Notes under the pieces: model-generated
The model's input: only the letters and a program-made list of their open reading frames with translations
Told to the model about the DNA's origin: nothing
Database searches by the model: none
Assembly (NCBI RefSeq): GCF_031157255.1
Contig: NZ_JAVIFX010000024.1
Span: 1-64,000 of the forward strand
From: Bradyrhizobium sp. LHD-71
Lineage (GTDB): Bacteria > Pseudomonadota > Alphaproteobacteria > Rhizobiales > Xanthobacteraceae
Length of the DNA: 64,000 nucleotides
Reading direction: 5' to 3'
Shown: positions 41,639 through 49,820 of the stretch, piece by piece
Numbering within the stretch: the stretch's first letter is position 1
Layout: every line of letters starts with the position of its first letter
Program-made: the position numbers and the translations under genes

Positions 41639-43054
41639 TCAGGCCCGTACCATTTCAGGCAGGTAGCCGCGCCGGGTGAGGTAACGGAAGCGCAGGATCA
41701 GCAGCACCGAGAACAGCACAAGCCCGCACGAGAAGCCTACCCAGACGCCGACCGCGCCAAGGCCCAGCGGGAAACCGAGGATGTACGACGCGCTGAAGCC
41801 GATCAGCCAGAAGCTCGTCGCGGCGAACATCAGCGGCACGCGTGTATCATTCAGGCCGCGCAGCGCGCCGGCGGCTGCGGTCTGCAAGCCGTCGCAGATG
41901 AAGAACGTCGCGCCGACGATCAGCAGCAACGCGACCATCTCTGCCGTCGCGGACGAGTCCGATGCGCCGCTTCCAAGGAAGAAGCGCGCAATCTCGAAGC
42001 GGGAGGCGATCACCAGCAGCGTCATGAACGCCATGAAAATGCCGGCGAGCGCGATCGCAACGAAGCCGGCCCGCCGTGAGCCGGCCGTGTCGCCGCGACC
42101 GACCGCCTGGCCGACGCGCACCGTCGCGGCCATGCTGATGCCGTAAGGCACCATGAACAGGATCGCCGCGGTCTGCAGCGCGATCTGATGCGCAGCGAGC
42201 TCGGTGGTGCCGATCCAGCCCATCAGCAAGGCGGCGGACGCGAACAGTCCGTACTCGAGCAGGAACGAGCCGGAGATCGGCGCGCCCACGGCCACGAGCT
42301 GACGCATTCGCGGCCAGTCGCTGCGCCAGAAGTTGCTCAAGGGATGGAATTTCCGGAACGGCCGCCGCGTCTGGGCGATCAGGAATCCGGCGACGCACAT
42401 GCCGATGTTGACGATCGTCGTCGCCAGACCGGCACCGAGCAGGTCGAACTTCGGGAAGCCGAATTCGCCATAGATCAGCAGATAGCCCAGCAACGCATTC
42501 GCCGGGATAGCGATCAGCGTGATCCAGAGCGCAGGCTCCGGCCGATTGACCGAGCCCATGAACCCGCGGATGGCGATGAACCACCATCCGGGCAGAAGAC
42601 TCCAGGTCAATCCCTCGAGATAGCGGTCCGCAAGCGTCGCCGATTCGGGCGTCTGGCCGAGCGCGATCAGCATCGGTTCGCCCTGCAGCAGCACCGGTGT
42701 CAGCGGGACTGCCATGATCACCGCGAGCCAAAGGCCAACGCGGAACGAGCGCCGGATGCTGCGCGGTTCGCGCGCGCCGAACGCCTGCGCTACCAATGGC
42801 GCCACCGCCGACATGGCGCCCATCCCGAGCACGAACACGGCGAAGAAGATCGTATGTGCGAGCGAGGCGGCCGCGATCGCGGCGTCGCCCAGCCTGCCGA
42901 TCAGCGCGAGATCGGTGGTCATCATCGCGATCTGGCCAAGCTGGGTGAGCGCAATCGGCAGCGCCAAGCGGACCGTTTCGATCAGCTCGGCGCGAACAGG
43001 CCTGCCGGCCGTGGCTTTCGCCGCGGCGCTGGATACCGCTTCAGATGAGGACAT
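41639..43054 (-). CDS. MATE family multidrug/Na+ or H+ antiporter (NorM-like)
   Basis: A 471-residue membrane protein with 12 predicted helices in two MATE repeats. Seen: ETVRLALPIALTQLGQIAMM at helix 1, LGMGAMSAVAPLVAQAFGAR, FIAIRGFMGSVNRPEPALW and, in the second half, VPYGISMAATVRVGQAVGRG. It exports cationic drugs or metabolites against an ion gradient. The ATG at 43054 is formed by the end of a palindromic repeat unit (43052-43092) and has no Shine-Dalgarno; no other start precedes helix 1. The start region is therefore unusual. Confidence 0.88.
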   Translation of the reverse strand: MSSSEAVSSAAAKATAGRPVRAELIETVRLALPIALTQLGQIAMMTTDLALIGRLGDAAIAAASLAHTIFFAVFVLGMGAMSAVAPLVAQAFGAREPRSIRRSFRVGLWLAVIMAVPLTPVLLQGEPMLIALGQTPESATLADRYLEGLTWSLLPGWWFIAIRGFMGSVNRPEPALWITLIAIPANALLGYLLIYGEFGFPKFDLLGAGLATTIVNIGMCVAGFLIAQTRRPFRKFHPLSNFWRSDWPRMRQLVAVGAPISGSFLLEYGLFASAALLMGWIGTTELAAHQIALQTAAILFMVPYGISMAATVRVGQAVGRGDTAGSRRAGFVAIALAGIFMAFMTLLVIASRFEIARFFLGSGASDSSATAEMVALLLIVGATFFICDGLQTAAAGALRGLNDTRVPLMFAATSFWLIGFSASYILGFPLGLGAVGVWVGFSCGLVLFSVLLILRFRYLTRRGYLPEMVRA

Positions 43055-43092
43055 AGGCGAGCAAAGCGACGCCGTTCTTCGAACGGCTATGG
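43052..43092. repeat. palindromic repeat unit supplying the MATE start codon
   Basis: On the minus strand the unit runs CCATAG, CCGTTC-GAA-GAACGG hairpin region, CGTCGCTTTGCTCGCC, CTATG. Its final ATG is the MATE start codon. It matches the units at 24719-24797 and part of 35392-35544 and is inverted relative to them. Confidence 0.75.
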
Positions 43093-43193
43093 CGCGCAGG
43101 ATACCGCGTTATGTGACAGAATGAAGCCCTTGCCGCCTCATGCGCGGATCATATGTCATTGAATGAGGGGGATTTCGCGCCTGGAGGGCGGTG

Positions 43194-43622
43194 ATGCCCG
43201 TCAAGGGATTGCAGTTGCTGCATTTTGTAGCTTTCGCGGCGTTCAGTACAGCAGCTTTTGCCGAGGAACAGCCGCGCAGCATGCTGGGCGATTTTGACCT
43301 CAGAAGCATCATCCTGTCACCGACCCCGCTCGGTCCGCCGTCTCGTTTTGAGCCTCCGCCAACCCGGCTTGCCCCTCCGCCCACCGCCGAAAAGCGACCG
43401 GGCAAAAAGCCCGTGGCGGAGAAGCCGGCCGCCCCTCCGAACGCAGCGGCGCCCAAGCCGGCCGCATCACAGCGCCAGGCAACGAGCAAGCGGCCACGAC
43501 AAAGACCTGCGGCAGCCGCGCGGACGCCGAGACGCAATCCGTCCGAATCCTATGCACGCGACCCGCGCCGGCAAACCTGGCCTTGCGCCGGTGACGGCAT
43601 CTGCGCGTGGAAGTCGCGGTAA
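43194..43622 (+). CDS. exported proline-rich hypothetical protein
   Basis: A 142-residue precursor with a signal peptide, MPVKGLQLLHFVAFAAFSTA then AFAEE, and a mature part rich in Pro, Ala, Lys and Arg (EPPPTRLAPPP, KPVAEKPAAPP) ending with a short WPCAGDGICAWKSR tail containing two Cys. It is probably an extended, disordered periplasmic protein. The ATG has GGAGG 7 nt upstream. No family is recognised. Confidence 0.6.
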   Translation: MPVKGLQLLHFVAFAAFSTAAFAEEQPRSMLGDFDLRSIILSPTPLGPPSRFEPPPTRLAPPPTAEKRPGKKPVAEKPAAPPNAAAPKPAASQRQATSKRPRQRPAAAARTPRRNPSESYARDPRRQTWPCAGDGICAWKSR

Positions 43623-43718
43623 TGCGTCGCTGCAGGTGATGCGAAGCAATTCAGTTGGGAGCAATTGCTGATCGGATTTGGCTGGTGGCCAATGCGCCTC
43701 ACAAGAGGTCGCACGCCG

Positions 43719-44186
43719 TTAAACATCCAATTCCCGCGACACGATCACGTTGGTGCCTTCGGCGGAGCCGGTGCAGCGGATATCGAGCTTGCGATAGCGT
43801 GTGACGATGTTCTTGCCACGCAGGAAGCCGATGCGGTTGGCGCAGCGCTGCGCCCCGCGCAGCGCGTCCGCTCGGGGGATCGTGAATACGAGCGCGGTGG
43901 CGCTGGCGACGAAGTCGAAGAATTCCTTCGGCGGCTTCCTGCTGGCCGATGACGCAAAAATCTCGTTCGTCTTGTTGCGCGCAGAGCAGCCGAGCGAAGC
44001 TCGCTTCACCGCCGGATGCGTCAGGTAGATGACGCCGGCCACCGTCCTCCCGACCTTCAAGCCGTCGATCTGCTGCGCAAGCTGGGCGGCAAGATCATCG
44101 CACCGGTCGGCCCGGGCTGGGCTCGCAACAGCAAGAACACCGGCAGCAACGAGCACGAAGGCAATTTTCGTCACAACGATCCTCAA
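43719..44186 (-). CDS. exported hypothetical protein with four cysteines
   Basis: A 155-residue precursor with a signal peptide ending ASPARA (about residue 26). The mature part has Cys in DRCDDLAAQLAQQI, LGCSARNKT, AQRCANRIGFLRG and DIRCTGSAEGTN, allowing two disulfides in a small compact periplasmic domain. The start at 44186 is preferred, though GTG codons just downstream would shorten the signal. No family is recognised with confidence. The gene lies between convergent and same-strand neighbours and is probably monocistronic. Confidence 0.6.
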   Translation of the reverse strand: MRIVVTKIAFVLVAAGVLAVASPARADRCDDLAAQLAQQIDGLKVGRTVAGVIYLTHPAVKRASLGCSARNKTNEIFASSASRKPPKEFFDFVASATALVFTIPRADALRGAQRCANRIGFLRGKNIVTRYRKLDIRCTGSAEGTNVIVSRELDV

Positions 44187-44299
44187 GGTTCACGATACCA
44201 GTTGGATCTCTGTGACATAGGAGCGTCCGCACGCCAAATATTTTCGTGGTCCTTCCGGGCGACGCAAAGCGCCCTGCCCGGAAATGAAAGCAAAAGGCG

Positions 44300-45457
44300 T
44301 TACGGATTGATGCCGTTCTGCCAGGTGGACGGCCTGCCGCCGAATCCCGCGGACGCGCGCTTGTCCAGCCAGTAGCCATAGGGCTCCGGCACGGTCTTGA
44401 ACGCCTTGCCGACGCCGAGCTTTTCGGCCGCGTCGACCGGCCAGTTCGGATTCTGCAAGAACTCGCGACCGATGGCGACGAGATCTGCCTGCCCCTCACG
44501 CAGGATCTTCTCGGCCTGATCGGCATGGATGATATGGCCGACCGCCATGGTCTTGACGCCGGACAGCTTGCGGATGCCCTCCGCGTACGGCACCTGATAG
44601 CCGTAACCCGGCGGATGCTCCGGATCGACGATCGACCTGCCGGTCATCCCGCCCGATGAGCAGTCGATCACATCGACCCCGTGCGCGGCGAGCTCCTTCG
44701 CAAGGCCGGCGGAATCGGCGACGCTCCAGCCGGCCTCGTCTATGGCGGAGACGCGATAGAACAACGGCTTGTCCGCCGGCCAATGCTTGCGCACGCTCTC
44801 GACAATCTCAAGCGCAAAGCGCATGCGCTTTTCCGGCGTGCTACCATACGCATCGGTGCGCTGGTTCGAGACCGGCGACAGAAACTGGTGCAGCAGATAT
44901 CCGTGCGCCCCGTGGATTTCGAGTACGTCGAAGCCTGCGCGCAGCGCCCTGTCCGTCGCCTTGCCGTATTCATCGACAAGCTTCTGGATGTCACCAAGTG
45001 TCAGCTCGCGCGGCTGAAAATAGCCGTTGCCCTGCGCGATCGCGCTGGGACCGACAATCTCCCATTCCTCGCCGCGATCGACGCCCGGATGGCTCTCCAT
45101 CTGCTTGCGGCCCTCCCACGGCAGCTGGTTGCGTGCCTTGCGTCCCGAGTGGCCAAGCTGAATACCGATGGCCGCACCATGCGACCTGCAAAAATCGACG
45201 ATCCGCTTCAGCGGCGGAATGAACTCGTCCTTCCACAGCCCAAGGTCGCGCGGCGTGGTGCAGCCTCGCGGGTCGGCCTTGGTCGATTCCACGAAGATCA
45301 GCCCTGCGCCGCCGGTGGCAAATCGTCCGTAGTGGATGAAATGCCAATCATCCGCATAGCCGTTCTTTGCCGAGTAGGTCAGCATCGGCGAGACGACGAT
45401 GCGGTTGCGGAGATGCACGCCGCGCAGATCCATCGGCGTGAACAGAAGGCTTTCCAT
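44300..45457 (-). CDS. NADH:flavin oxidoreductase, old yellow enzyme family (YqjM type)
   Basis: A 385-residue FMN enzyme, the second OYE homologue here. Seen: LRNRIVVSPMLTYSAKNG (the class Cys is replaced by Leu in PMLTYS), IQLGHSGRKARNQLPWEG with a His/Ser pair instead of His/Ala, LEIHGAHGYLLHQFLSPVSN and GQADLVAIGREFLQNPNWP. Ene-reduction of unsaturated carbonyls or reductive opening is likely, but the missing Cys implies different flavin tuning from the copy at 22663. It is transcribed away from the short gap before MmgE/PrpD and is probably a single-gene unit. Confidence 0.87.
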   Translation of the reverse strand: MESLLFTPMDLRGVHLRNRIVVSPMLTYSAKNGYADDWHFIHYGRFATGGAGLIFVESTKADPRGCTTPRDLGLWKDEFIPPLKRIVDFCRSHGAAIGIQLGHSGRKARNQLPWEGRKQMESHPGVDRGEEWEIVGPSAIAQGNGYFQPRELTLGDIQKLVDEYGKATDRALRAGFDVLEIHGAHGYLLHQFLSPVSNQRTDAYGSTPEKRMRFALEIVESVRKHWPADKPLFYRVSAIDEAGWSVADSAGLAKELAAHGVDVIDCSSGGMTGRSIVDPEHPPGYGYQVPYAEGIRKLSGVKTMAVGHIIHADQAEKILREGQADLVAIGREFLQNPNWPVDAAEKLGVGKAFKTVPEPYGYWLDKRASAGFGGRPSTWQNGINP

Positions 45458-45611
45458 ATGATCCTCGTATTGTTCTTGACTTAAACTCTAAGACCGCCAC
45501 AGCCGAGTGAAGCGCCGCGCAAAAGGACGCTGTTCTGTTAACGGCCATGACTGACGATGACGCAATGCGCGAGGCGATACCACGCATTGCACCTGGTCCA
45601 TTTCCTCAAGC

Positions 45612-47003
45612 TCAACCCGCCGTAGCGATCAAAGCCATCAGCTCGCCGACATCCTTGACGCCGTCGAGCTTGCCGCTGACCTCGGCAACCTTGCCGGCGC
45701 GGTCGGCGCCGATCGCGGGCTCAGCGAGCCCCAAGAACTTTTGCTGCAGGCTCGCGCCCTGCGCCACGAGATCCGTCATGGGAATGCCGACGTCGAATTC
45801 TTTCCGCACTACGCGGCCGTCATTCAAGTGTACGGCGACCTCGCTCAGCGTGTGCGACGGCTTTTTCCAGGTTGCGATCTCGAACTTACTGCAGAGATCG
45901 ACCACCTCGCCGCGCTTGGCCGTCTTATCCGAATAGGTGGCATCGCTGGCGGTATTCTCGCCGAGCAGCGCCAGCGCGTTGGTCGCACGCAAGGAGAACT
46001 TCACTTCCAGGCCGGTCTGCGGCTTCTCGATGTTGCAGACCCGCAGGTGCCCTTCGTCGACGCTGAGCGTCACCTTGCGGATGGCGTCGACCTGCAGCGC
46101 AAATTCACGCCGCAGCATGCTGCTCGCCTCGATCGAGGAGTGCGTCAGGTAACAGGCCGCATGATACTTGAAGAGCGTTTGCGGCAGGAACCAGCCGCCC
46201 GGTGGATCGGCCAGCGCCGCATCCGGCCGCGGATCCTCGGACTGGGTTGCGGTAAAACCCTGCTCGACATCGAGGATCGCCGGATTGCTGGTGAAGCCAC
46301 GCTGCGCCAGCCGCGCCGCCTGCAAGCCGATCGCCGCTGCCCGCCCCGGATGCAGCGGCTTGCACATGGTGCCGAACACGCTCTTCAAGCCGGCGGCCTG
46401 GGTAGCAGCGATGCCGAGGGCGTGCGCCGTGGTGGCCGCATCGAGCCGCAGCATGTTGCTGGCGGCGGCGGCAGCGCCGATCGCGCCGACGGTGGCGGTG
46501 GTATGCCAGCCGCGCTGATAGTGGGTGCGGCCGACCAGCCGGCCGATACGACACTCGGTCTCGAAGCCTGCGGCGAACGCCTCCACCAGGCGCTTGCCAT
46601 CGAGCTTGCGATGCTCTGCGAGCGCAAGCACCGCCGGCGCGATCGGCACGGTCGGATGGCCGCCCATGTTGAAGTTGACGTCGTCGAAATCGAGCGCATG
46701 CGACATCGCGCCGTTGAGCAGCGCCGTCTGCTCGATGTTGGCGCGCGTGCCGCGACCGATCACGGTTGCCTGCGGCGCACCGCCGTCCTCGGCGATCTGC
46801 TCGGCCAGGATATTGGCGAGCGGCTCGTTGCGCGCAGCAAGCGTGACGCCGAAGAAATCCATAAAGCAGTGGCCGACGACGGTGCGGGCCTCGGCCGAAA
46901 GATCGTCGTAGCGGAGCTCTGCCGCCTTCTTCGCAAGTGCTGCGGTGACCAGCACCGGCTCGGTCGTATCGGATTGTTCGCTTCTGCGCGCAGCAACAGC
47001 CAT
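45612..47003 (-). CDS. MmgE/PrpD family protein
   Basis: A 463-residue protein of the 2-methylcitrate dehydratase / immune-responsive gene 1 superfamily. Seen: VVGHCFMDFFGVTLAARNEP, ALLNGAMSHALDFDDVNF, GGHPTVPIAPAVLALAE, GWHTTATVGAIGAAAAA, KPLHPGRAAAIGLQAA and the lid-domain YHAACYLTHSSIEA. Members dehydrate, isomerise or decarboxylate tricarboxylate-like acids. No prpB/prpC partners are near, so methylcitrate is not certain. The ATG at 47003 has GGAGG 6 nt upstream and replaces a longer frame from 47039. Confidence 0.87.
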   Translation of the reverse strand: MAVAARRSEQSDTTEPVLVTAALAKKAAELRYDDLSAEARTVVGHCFMDFFGVTLAARNEPLANILAEQIAEDGGAPQATVIGRGTRANIEQTALLNGAMSHALDFDDVNFNMGGHPTVPIAPAVLALAEHRKLDGKRLVEAFAAGFETECRIGRLVGRTHYQRGWHTTATVGAIGAAAAASNMLRLDAATTAHALGIAATQAAGLKSVFGTMCKPLHPGRAAAIGLQAARLAQRGFTSNPAILDVEQGFTATQSEDPRPDAALADPPGGWFLPQTLFKYHAACYLTHSSIEASSMLRREFALQVDAIRKVTLSVDEGHLRVCNIEKPQTGLEVKFSLRATNALALLGENTASDATYSDKTAKRGEVVDLCSKFEIATWKKPSHTLSEVAVHLNDGRVVRKEFDVGIPMTDLVAQGASLQQKFLGLAEPAIGADRAGKVAEVSGKLDGVKDVGELMALIATAG

Positions 47004-47118
47004 GGCGTCCTCCGTTGATCTTGGCTCCAGTTCGAGCAAGCGCCAAGACTAAGGGAGGACCGGAACCGGAGGAAGCGGCTTTACCGCAATGAAGCCTTTC
47101 CGATCCGTTTTGACTGCC

Positions 47119-47183
47119 GCGCTGGATTGACGTGCGTGCCGACTGCCGCGTGTCGTACGCACGTCAATCCAAAAAGCGCACTA
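47119..47183. repeat. single-hairpin relative of the two-hairpin element, copy 3
   Basis: Inner stem TGGATTGACGTGCGT (47123-47137) pairs perfectly with 47157-47171 around a 19-nt loop. A 4-nt AAAA bulge (47172-47175) and an outer GCGC / GCGC (47119-47122, 47176-47179) follow, then CACTAGC. The 4-nt right-hand bulge and CACTAGC end are the same as in hairpin A of the other two copies, whereas the stem is again new. The second hairpin is missing. Confidence 0.65.
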
Positions 47184-47282
47184 GCTTCATAAAGTTACGA
47201 GCACCCCGACGCTCGCAGAACGTGGCAACGCGGTGCGACCGTCAGACCCGGGACACTCGCGCGCCCGGGTGGAGGGACGCCC

Positions 47283-48410
47283 TTAGCGTCCCGACGACGC
47301 CACGCGGACCTTTTTGCCGCGCGACTTCGCGGCGACCTTCGTGACGGTCTTACGCCCCTTGACGCTCTTCGCCGCCGCGTATCGCGTGTTCTTGACGGTC
47401 TTTGCGGCGTAGTTCTTGTTCTTCGCAACCCTTGCAGCGGCGTACTTCTTGATACGGGCGGCCTGCGCTGCGACAATCCGGGCACGCTCCGCGGCTTCCG
47501 CCTCCTCGATGAGGTTGGTGGCGAGGCTCGTCAGCTGCACCGGGTGCGACTCGGCAGCGGCGGTGCGGGATAGACCCTCGACGCCTTCGCACGGTGCCCT
47601 GTTCGGCAGCGCGAAGCTGGCTTGCAGCGGCTTCTGCATGGTCCAGCGCTTGGCCGGATGACCGGTGATCACCTTCACGTAGTTCTGGGTTTCCTCCGGC
47701 AGTCCGGATTGTCCGCTCAGCCATTTCCTGATCCGGCCACCACCGGCGTTGTAGGCCGCGGCGGCCAGACCGAGATTGCCGAACTCGTCGCGGAGCTCAC
47801 GAAGAAACCGCGCCGACGCGGCAACGCTTTCGATCGGGTCGAACGGATTCTCGAGCCCGTACTCCACCGCCGTCGTCGGCATGAACTGTGCAACGCCCAT
47901 CGCGCCGACATGGCTGCGCGCCCACTGATTGAACTTGCTCTCCTGCCAGAGGAGACGCGCGAAGAAGCCGACCGGCAGACCTTGCGCGCTCGCAGCATCC
48001 GCCACGGCTTCACAGACCTGCTCGATCGGCACCGTGCCGTTGGTCGTCGGCTCTTCGGCTGCAACGGCAGCGATAGCAGCGACGGCAGACTTCTCCGCCT
48101 TTGCGACCTCCTCTGCCTCTGCCTTCTCTGCCTCTGCCTTCTCTGCCTCTGCCTTCTCTGCCTCTGCCTTCTCTGCCTTTGCCTTCTCTGCCTTTGCCTC
48201 GTTCGAGTCGAGGCTTGCGAGCGATCCGACATGCCCCTCGATTTCCGACACGGCAAGCGGCGCCTGCTTTTGCTGCGGCTCCTTCTTCGTCGCTACACGA
48301 AATTCAGGCGCGGCATCATCGACGGGAAATGCAACGTTCTTGGCTGTGGTAGTCGTGAGGGCGGGACCTGCAATGCCAAGCACGACAGTCAAAGCGAAAA
48401 TTGTACGCAA
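47283..48410 (-). CDS. lytic transglycosylase (SLT domain) with repeat-encoded charged helix and basic tail
   Basis: A 375-residue exported murein hydrolase. The N-terminus MRTIFALTVVLGIAGPALT is a signal peptide. Residues about 72-108 are repeats of KAEAE, encoded by five 15-bp tandem units, likely forming a rigid single helix. The SLT domain (about 130-240) has the catalytic Glu in LLWQESKFNQWARSHVGAMG, then VAQFMPTTA and AAYNAGGGRI. The C-terminal 70 residues are strongly basic with a KxYAAxxV motif three times (KKYAAARV, KNYAAKTV, TRYAAAKSV). It would cut glycan strands in the periplasm; the helix and tail may set reach and wall or nucleic-acid contact. Confidence 0.87.
   Translation of the reverse strand: MRTIFALTVVLGIAGPALTTTTAKNVAFPVDDAAPEFRVATKKEPQQKQAPLAVSEIEGHVGSLASLDSNEAKAEKAKAEKAEAEKAEAEKAEAEKAEAEEVAKAEKSAVAAIAAVAAEEPTTNGTVPIEQVCEAVADAASAQGLPVGFFARLLWQESKFNQWARSHVGAMGVAQFMPTTAVEYGLENPFDPIESVAASARFLRELRDEFGNLGLAAAAYNAGGGRIRKWLSGQSGLPEETQNYVKVITGHPAKRWTMQKPLQASFALPNRAPCEGVEGLSRTAAAESHPVQLTSLATNLIEEAEAAERARIVAAQAARIKKYAAARVAKNKNYAAKTVKNTRYAAAKSVKGRKTVTKVAAKSRGKKVRVASSGR
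48115..48189. repeat. five tandem 15-bp units inside the lytic transglycosylase gene
   Basis: The unit GCCTCTGCCTTCTCT is repeated at 48115, 48130, 48145, 48160 and, with one change, 48175, followed by a partial unit. Because the unit is 15 bp, copy-number change keeps the reading frame and alters helix length by five residues. Confidence 0.93.
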
Positions 48411-48945
48411 CTCTCTGTCCTTTGTTGTGATGCGGGGACGACTGGCTTCTCTTCAGCAATCGTGCGCAATTTATGTCGTATTGCCGGCATTAGAGAGATA
48501 CTTCGGTAACGGAACCATTTAAAAGTTCCGTCGAATTTGAATAAAATTTTAGGCATTCGCGCGGAGTTCCACGGAACTGCTAGTGACGTTTGGATCGAAA
48601 GCAAAGAATGCTTCGCGAAACGATGCCATAGCGCGGCAATGAAGCGTGACAGCCGCTTTTCTGATGCGACGAAACCCGCTCAGCGATGACGCACAAAAAG
48701 GGGCGGGGCTATACCAATTAATGATCGTGATGCCGCCAACTGGAACTATGAGGGCGTCTGCCTTAACCTAATTCGATGGCGCTTCTGTTCCACCATTGTG
48801 CACAAGCACGCCAGGTACACCCAAATCAGCTCATAAACGGTGTGGCGCCGCAGGAATCGCTCCACTAACATTTCAGGCGACGCAACGGCGCGATCGCGCC
48901 GAACTGCCGACGCATGCGAACGGCAGCGATCAAGGGGAGGAAGCC
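48411..48945. other. 535-bp divergent intergenic region
   Basis: No gene is supported. Two palindromes sharing the core GGAAC/GTTCC lie at 48509-48531 (ACGGAAC-N9-GTTCCGT) and 48565-48578 (AGTTCC-AC-GGAACT), within an A/T-rich stretch 100-170 bp upstream of the transglycosylase start, and could be operators. The 48600-48945 part shows nothing distinctive. A longer frame leading into the amidohydrolase from 48796 lacks a ribosome site. Confidence 0.5.
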
Positions 48946-49788
48946 ATGCTGACGATCGATTCTCAGGTTCATGCCTATGAGCGCAATCGACCGGAGCGGC
49001 CGTGGCTCACAGTCCCGAACTGGCCTGCGGAAGCGAATGCCGATCAGATGGTCGCGGCGATGGATGCGGTCGGCGTCGACGGTGCGATCAATATCTCGCC
49101 TTTCAGCCTGTACGGCTACGACGCGAGCTACGCTCTCGAAGTCTACGCGAAGTATCCCAACCGCTTCGCGCTGATCAAACCCGTTGATCCCGCCGATCCG
49201 GCGGTCGCCGAAACCGTCGCCGACTGGGCGGCGAAGAAGGGCACGGTGGCGGTGCGTATCATGATGGACCGCGGCCTGCCGACGGATCCCGCCGATCCCG
49301 GCATCACGCGCGTGCTCGCTGCCGCCGCAAAACACAACATGCCGGTCAACCTGCTCGCCTGGGGACGGCTGGAGCAGGCCGAGCAGATCGCTGCGCGCAA
49401 TCCCAACACAGTGCTCATCATCGATCACATCGGCATCCAGCAGCCGCGTACGCCACCCGTGCCGAAAGACGCCTGGGCCGAGTTGCCGAACGTGCTCAAG
49501 CTCGCCACGCATGACAATGTCAGGATCAAGATCTCCGGCGCATGCACGCTGTCGCACGAACCATTTCCACACAAGGACATCTGGGATCCGTTGTCCCGCG
49601 TGATCGACGCCTTCGGCCTCGATCGCTGCATGTGGGGCACCGACTGGACACGCGCGAAGGCGGTAGTGGATTACAAGCCGGCGGTCGACGCGTTCCATGT
49701 CACCGATCGGCTTTCGGACAGCGACCGCGCCAAGCTGATGGGCGGAAGCCTCACCAAGATCTACAACTGGACGCCGTCCAAGGCCTGA
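48946..49788 (+). CDS. amidohydrolase family protein (TIM-barrel, PDC hydrolase-like)
   Basis: A 280-residue metal-dependent hydrolase starting MLTIDSQVHAYERNRPERPW after GGGGAGG. Seen: the DSQVHAY strand (in place of DxHxH), VDGAINISPFSLYGYDASYA, ALIKPVDPADPA, IIDHIGIQQPRTP with the barrel His, and RCMWGTDWTRAKAVVDY with the catalytic Asp. The family (amidohydrolase_2) includes 2-pyrone-4,6-dicarboxylate lactonase and decarboxylases of aromatic or furanone acids. A CaiB gene begins 32 bp downstream, so lactone or amide opening before CoA activation is a reasonable inference. Confidence 0.83.
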   Translation: MLTIDSQVHAYERNRPERPWLTVPNWPAEANADQMVAAMDAVGVDGAINISPFSLYGYDASYALEVYAKYPNRFALIKPVDPADPAVAETVADWAAKKGTVAVRIMMDRGLPTDPADPGITRVLAAAAKHNMPVNLLAWGRLEQAEQIAARNPNTVLIIDHIGIQQPRTPPVPKDAWAELPNVLKLATHDNVRIKISGACTLSHEPFPHKDIWDPLSRVIDAFGLDRCMWGTDWTRAKAVVDYKPAVDAFHVTDRLSDSDRAKLMGGSLTKIYNWTPSKA

Positions 49789-49820
49789 TCAGCGCCAGCA
49801 ATATCCAGGGGGAATCTCAA

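Noticed and set aside
48115-48189. Possible CRISPR-like or satellite repeat
   Set aside because: The units are contiguous 15-bp in-frame copies without spacers and encode part of a protein, so this is a coding tandem repeat.
48577-48600. Another copy of the two-hairpin element starting at GCTAGTGACGTTTGGATC
   Set aside because: The left boundary resembles the start of hairpin B, but no complementary arm ending CACTAG follows within 100 bp.
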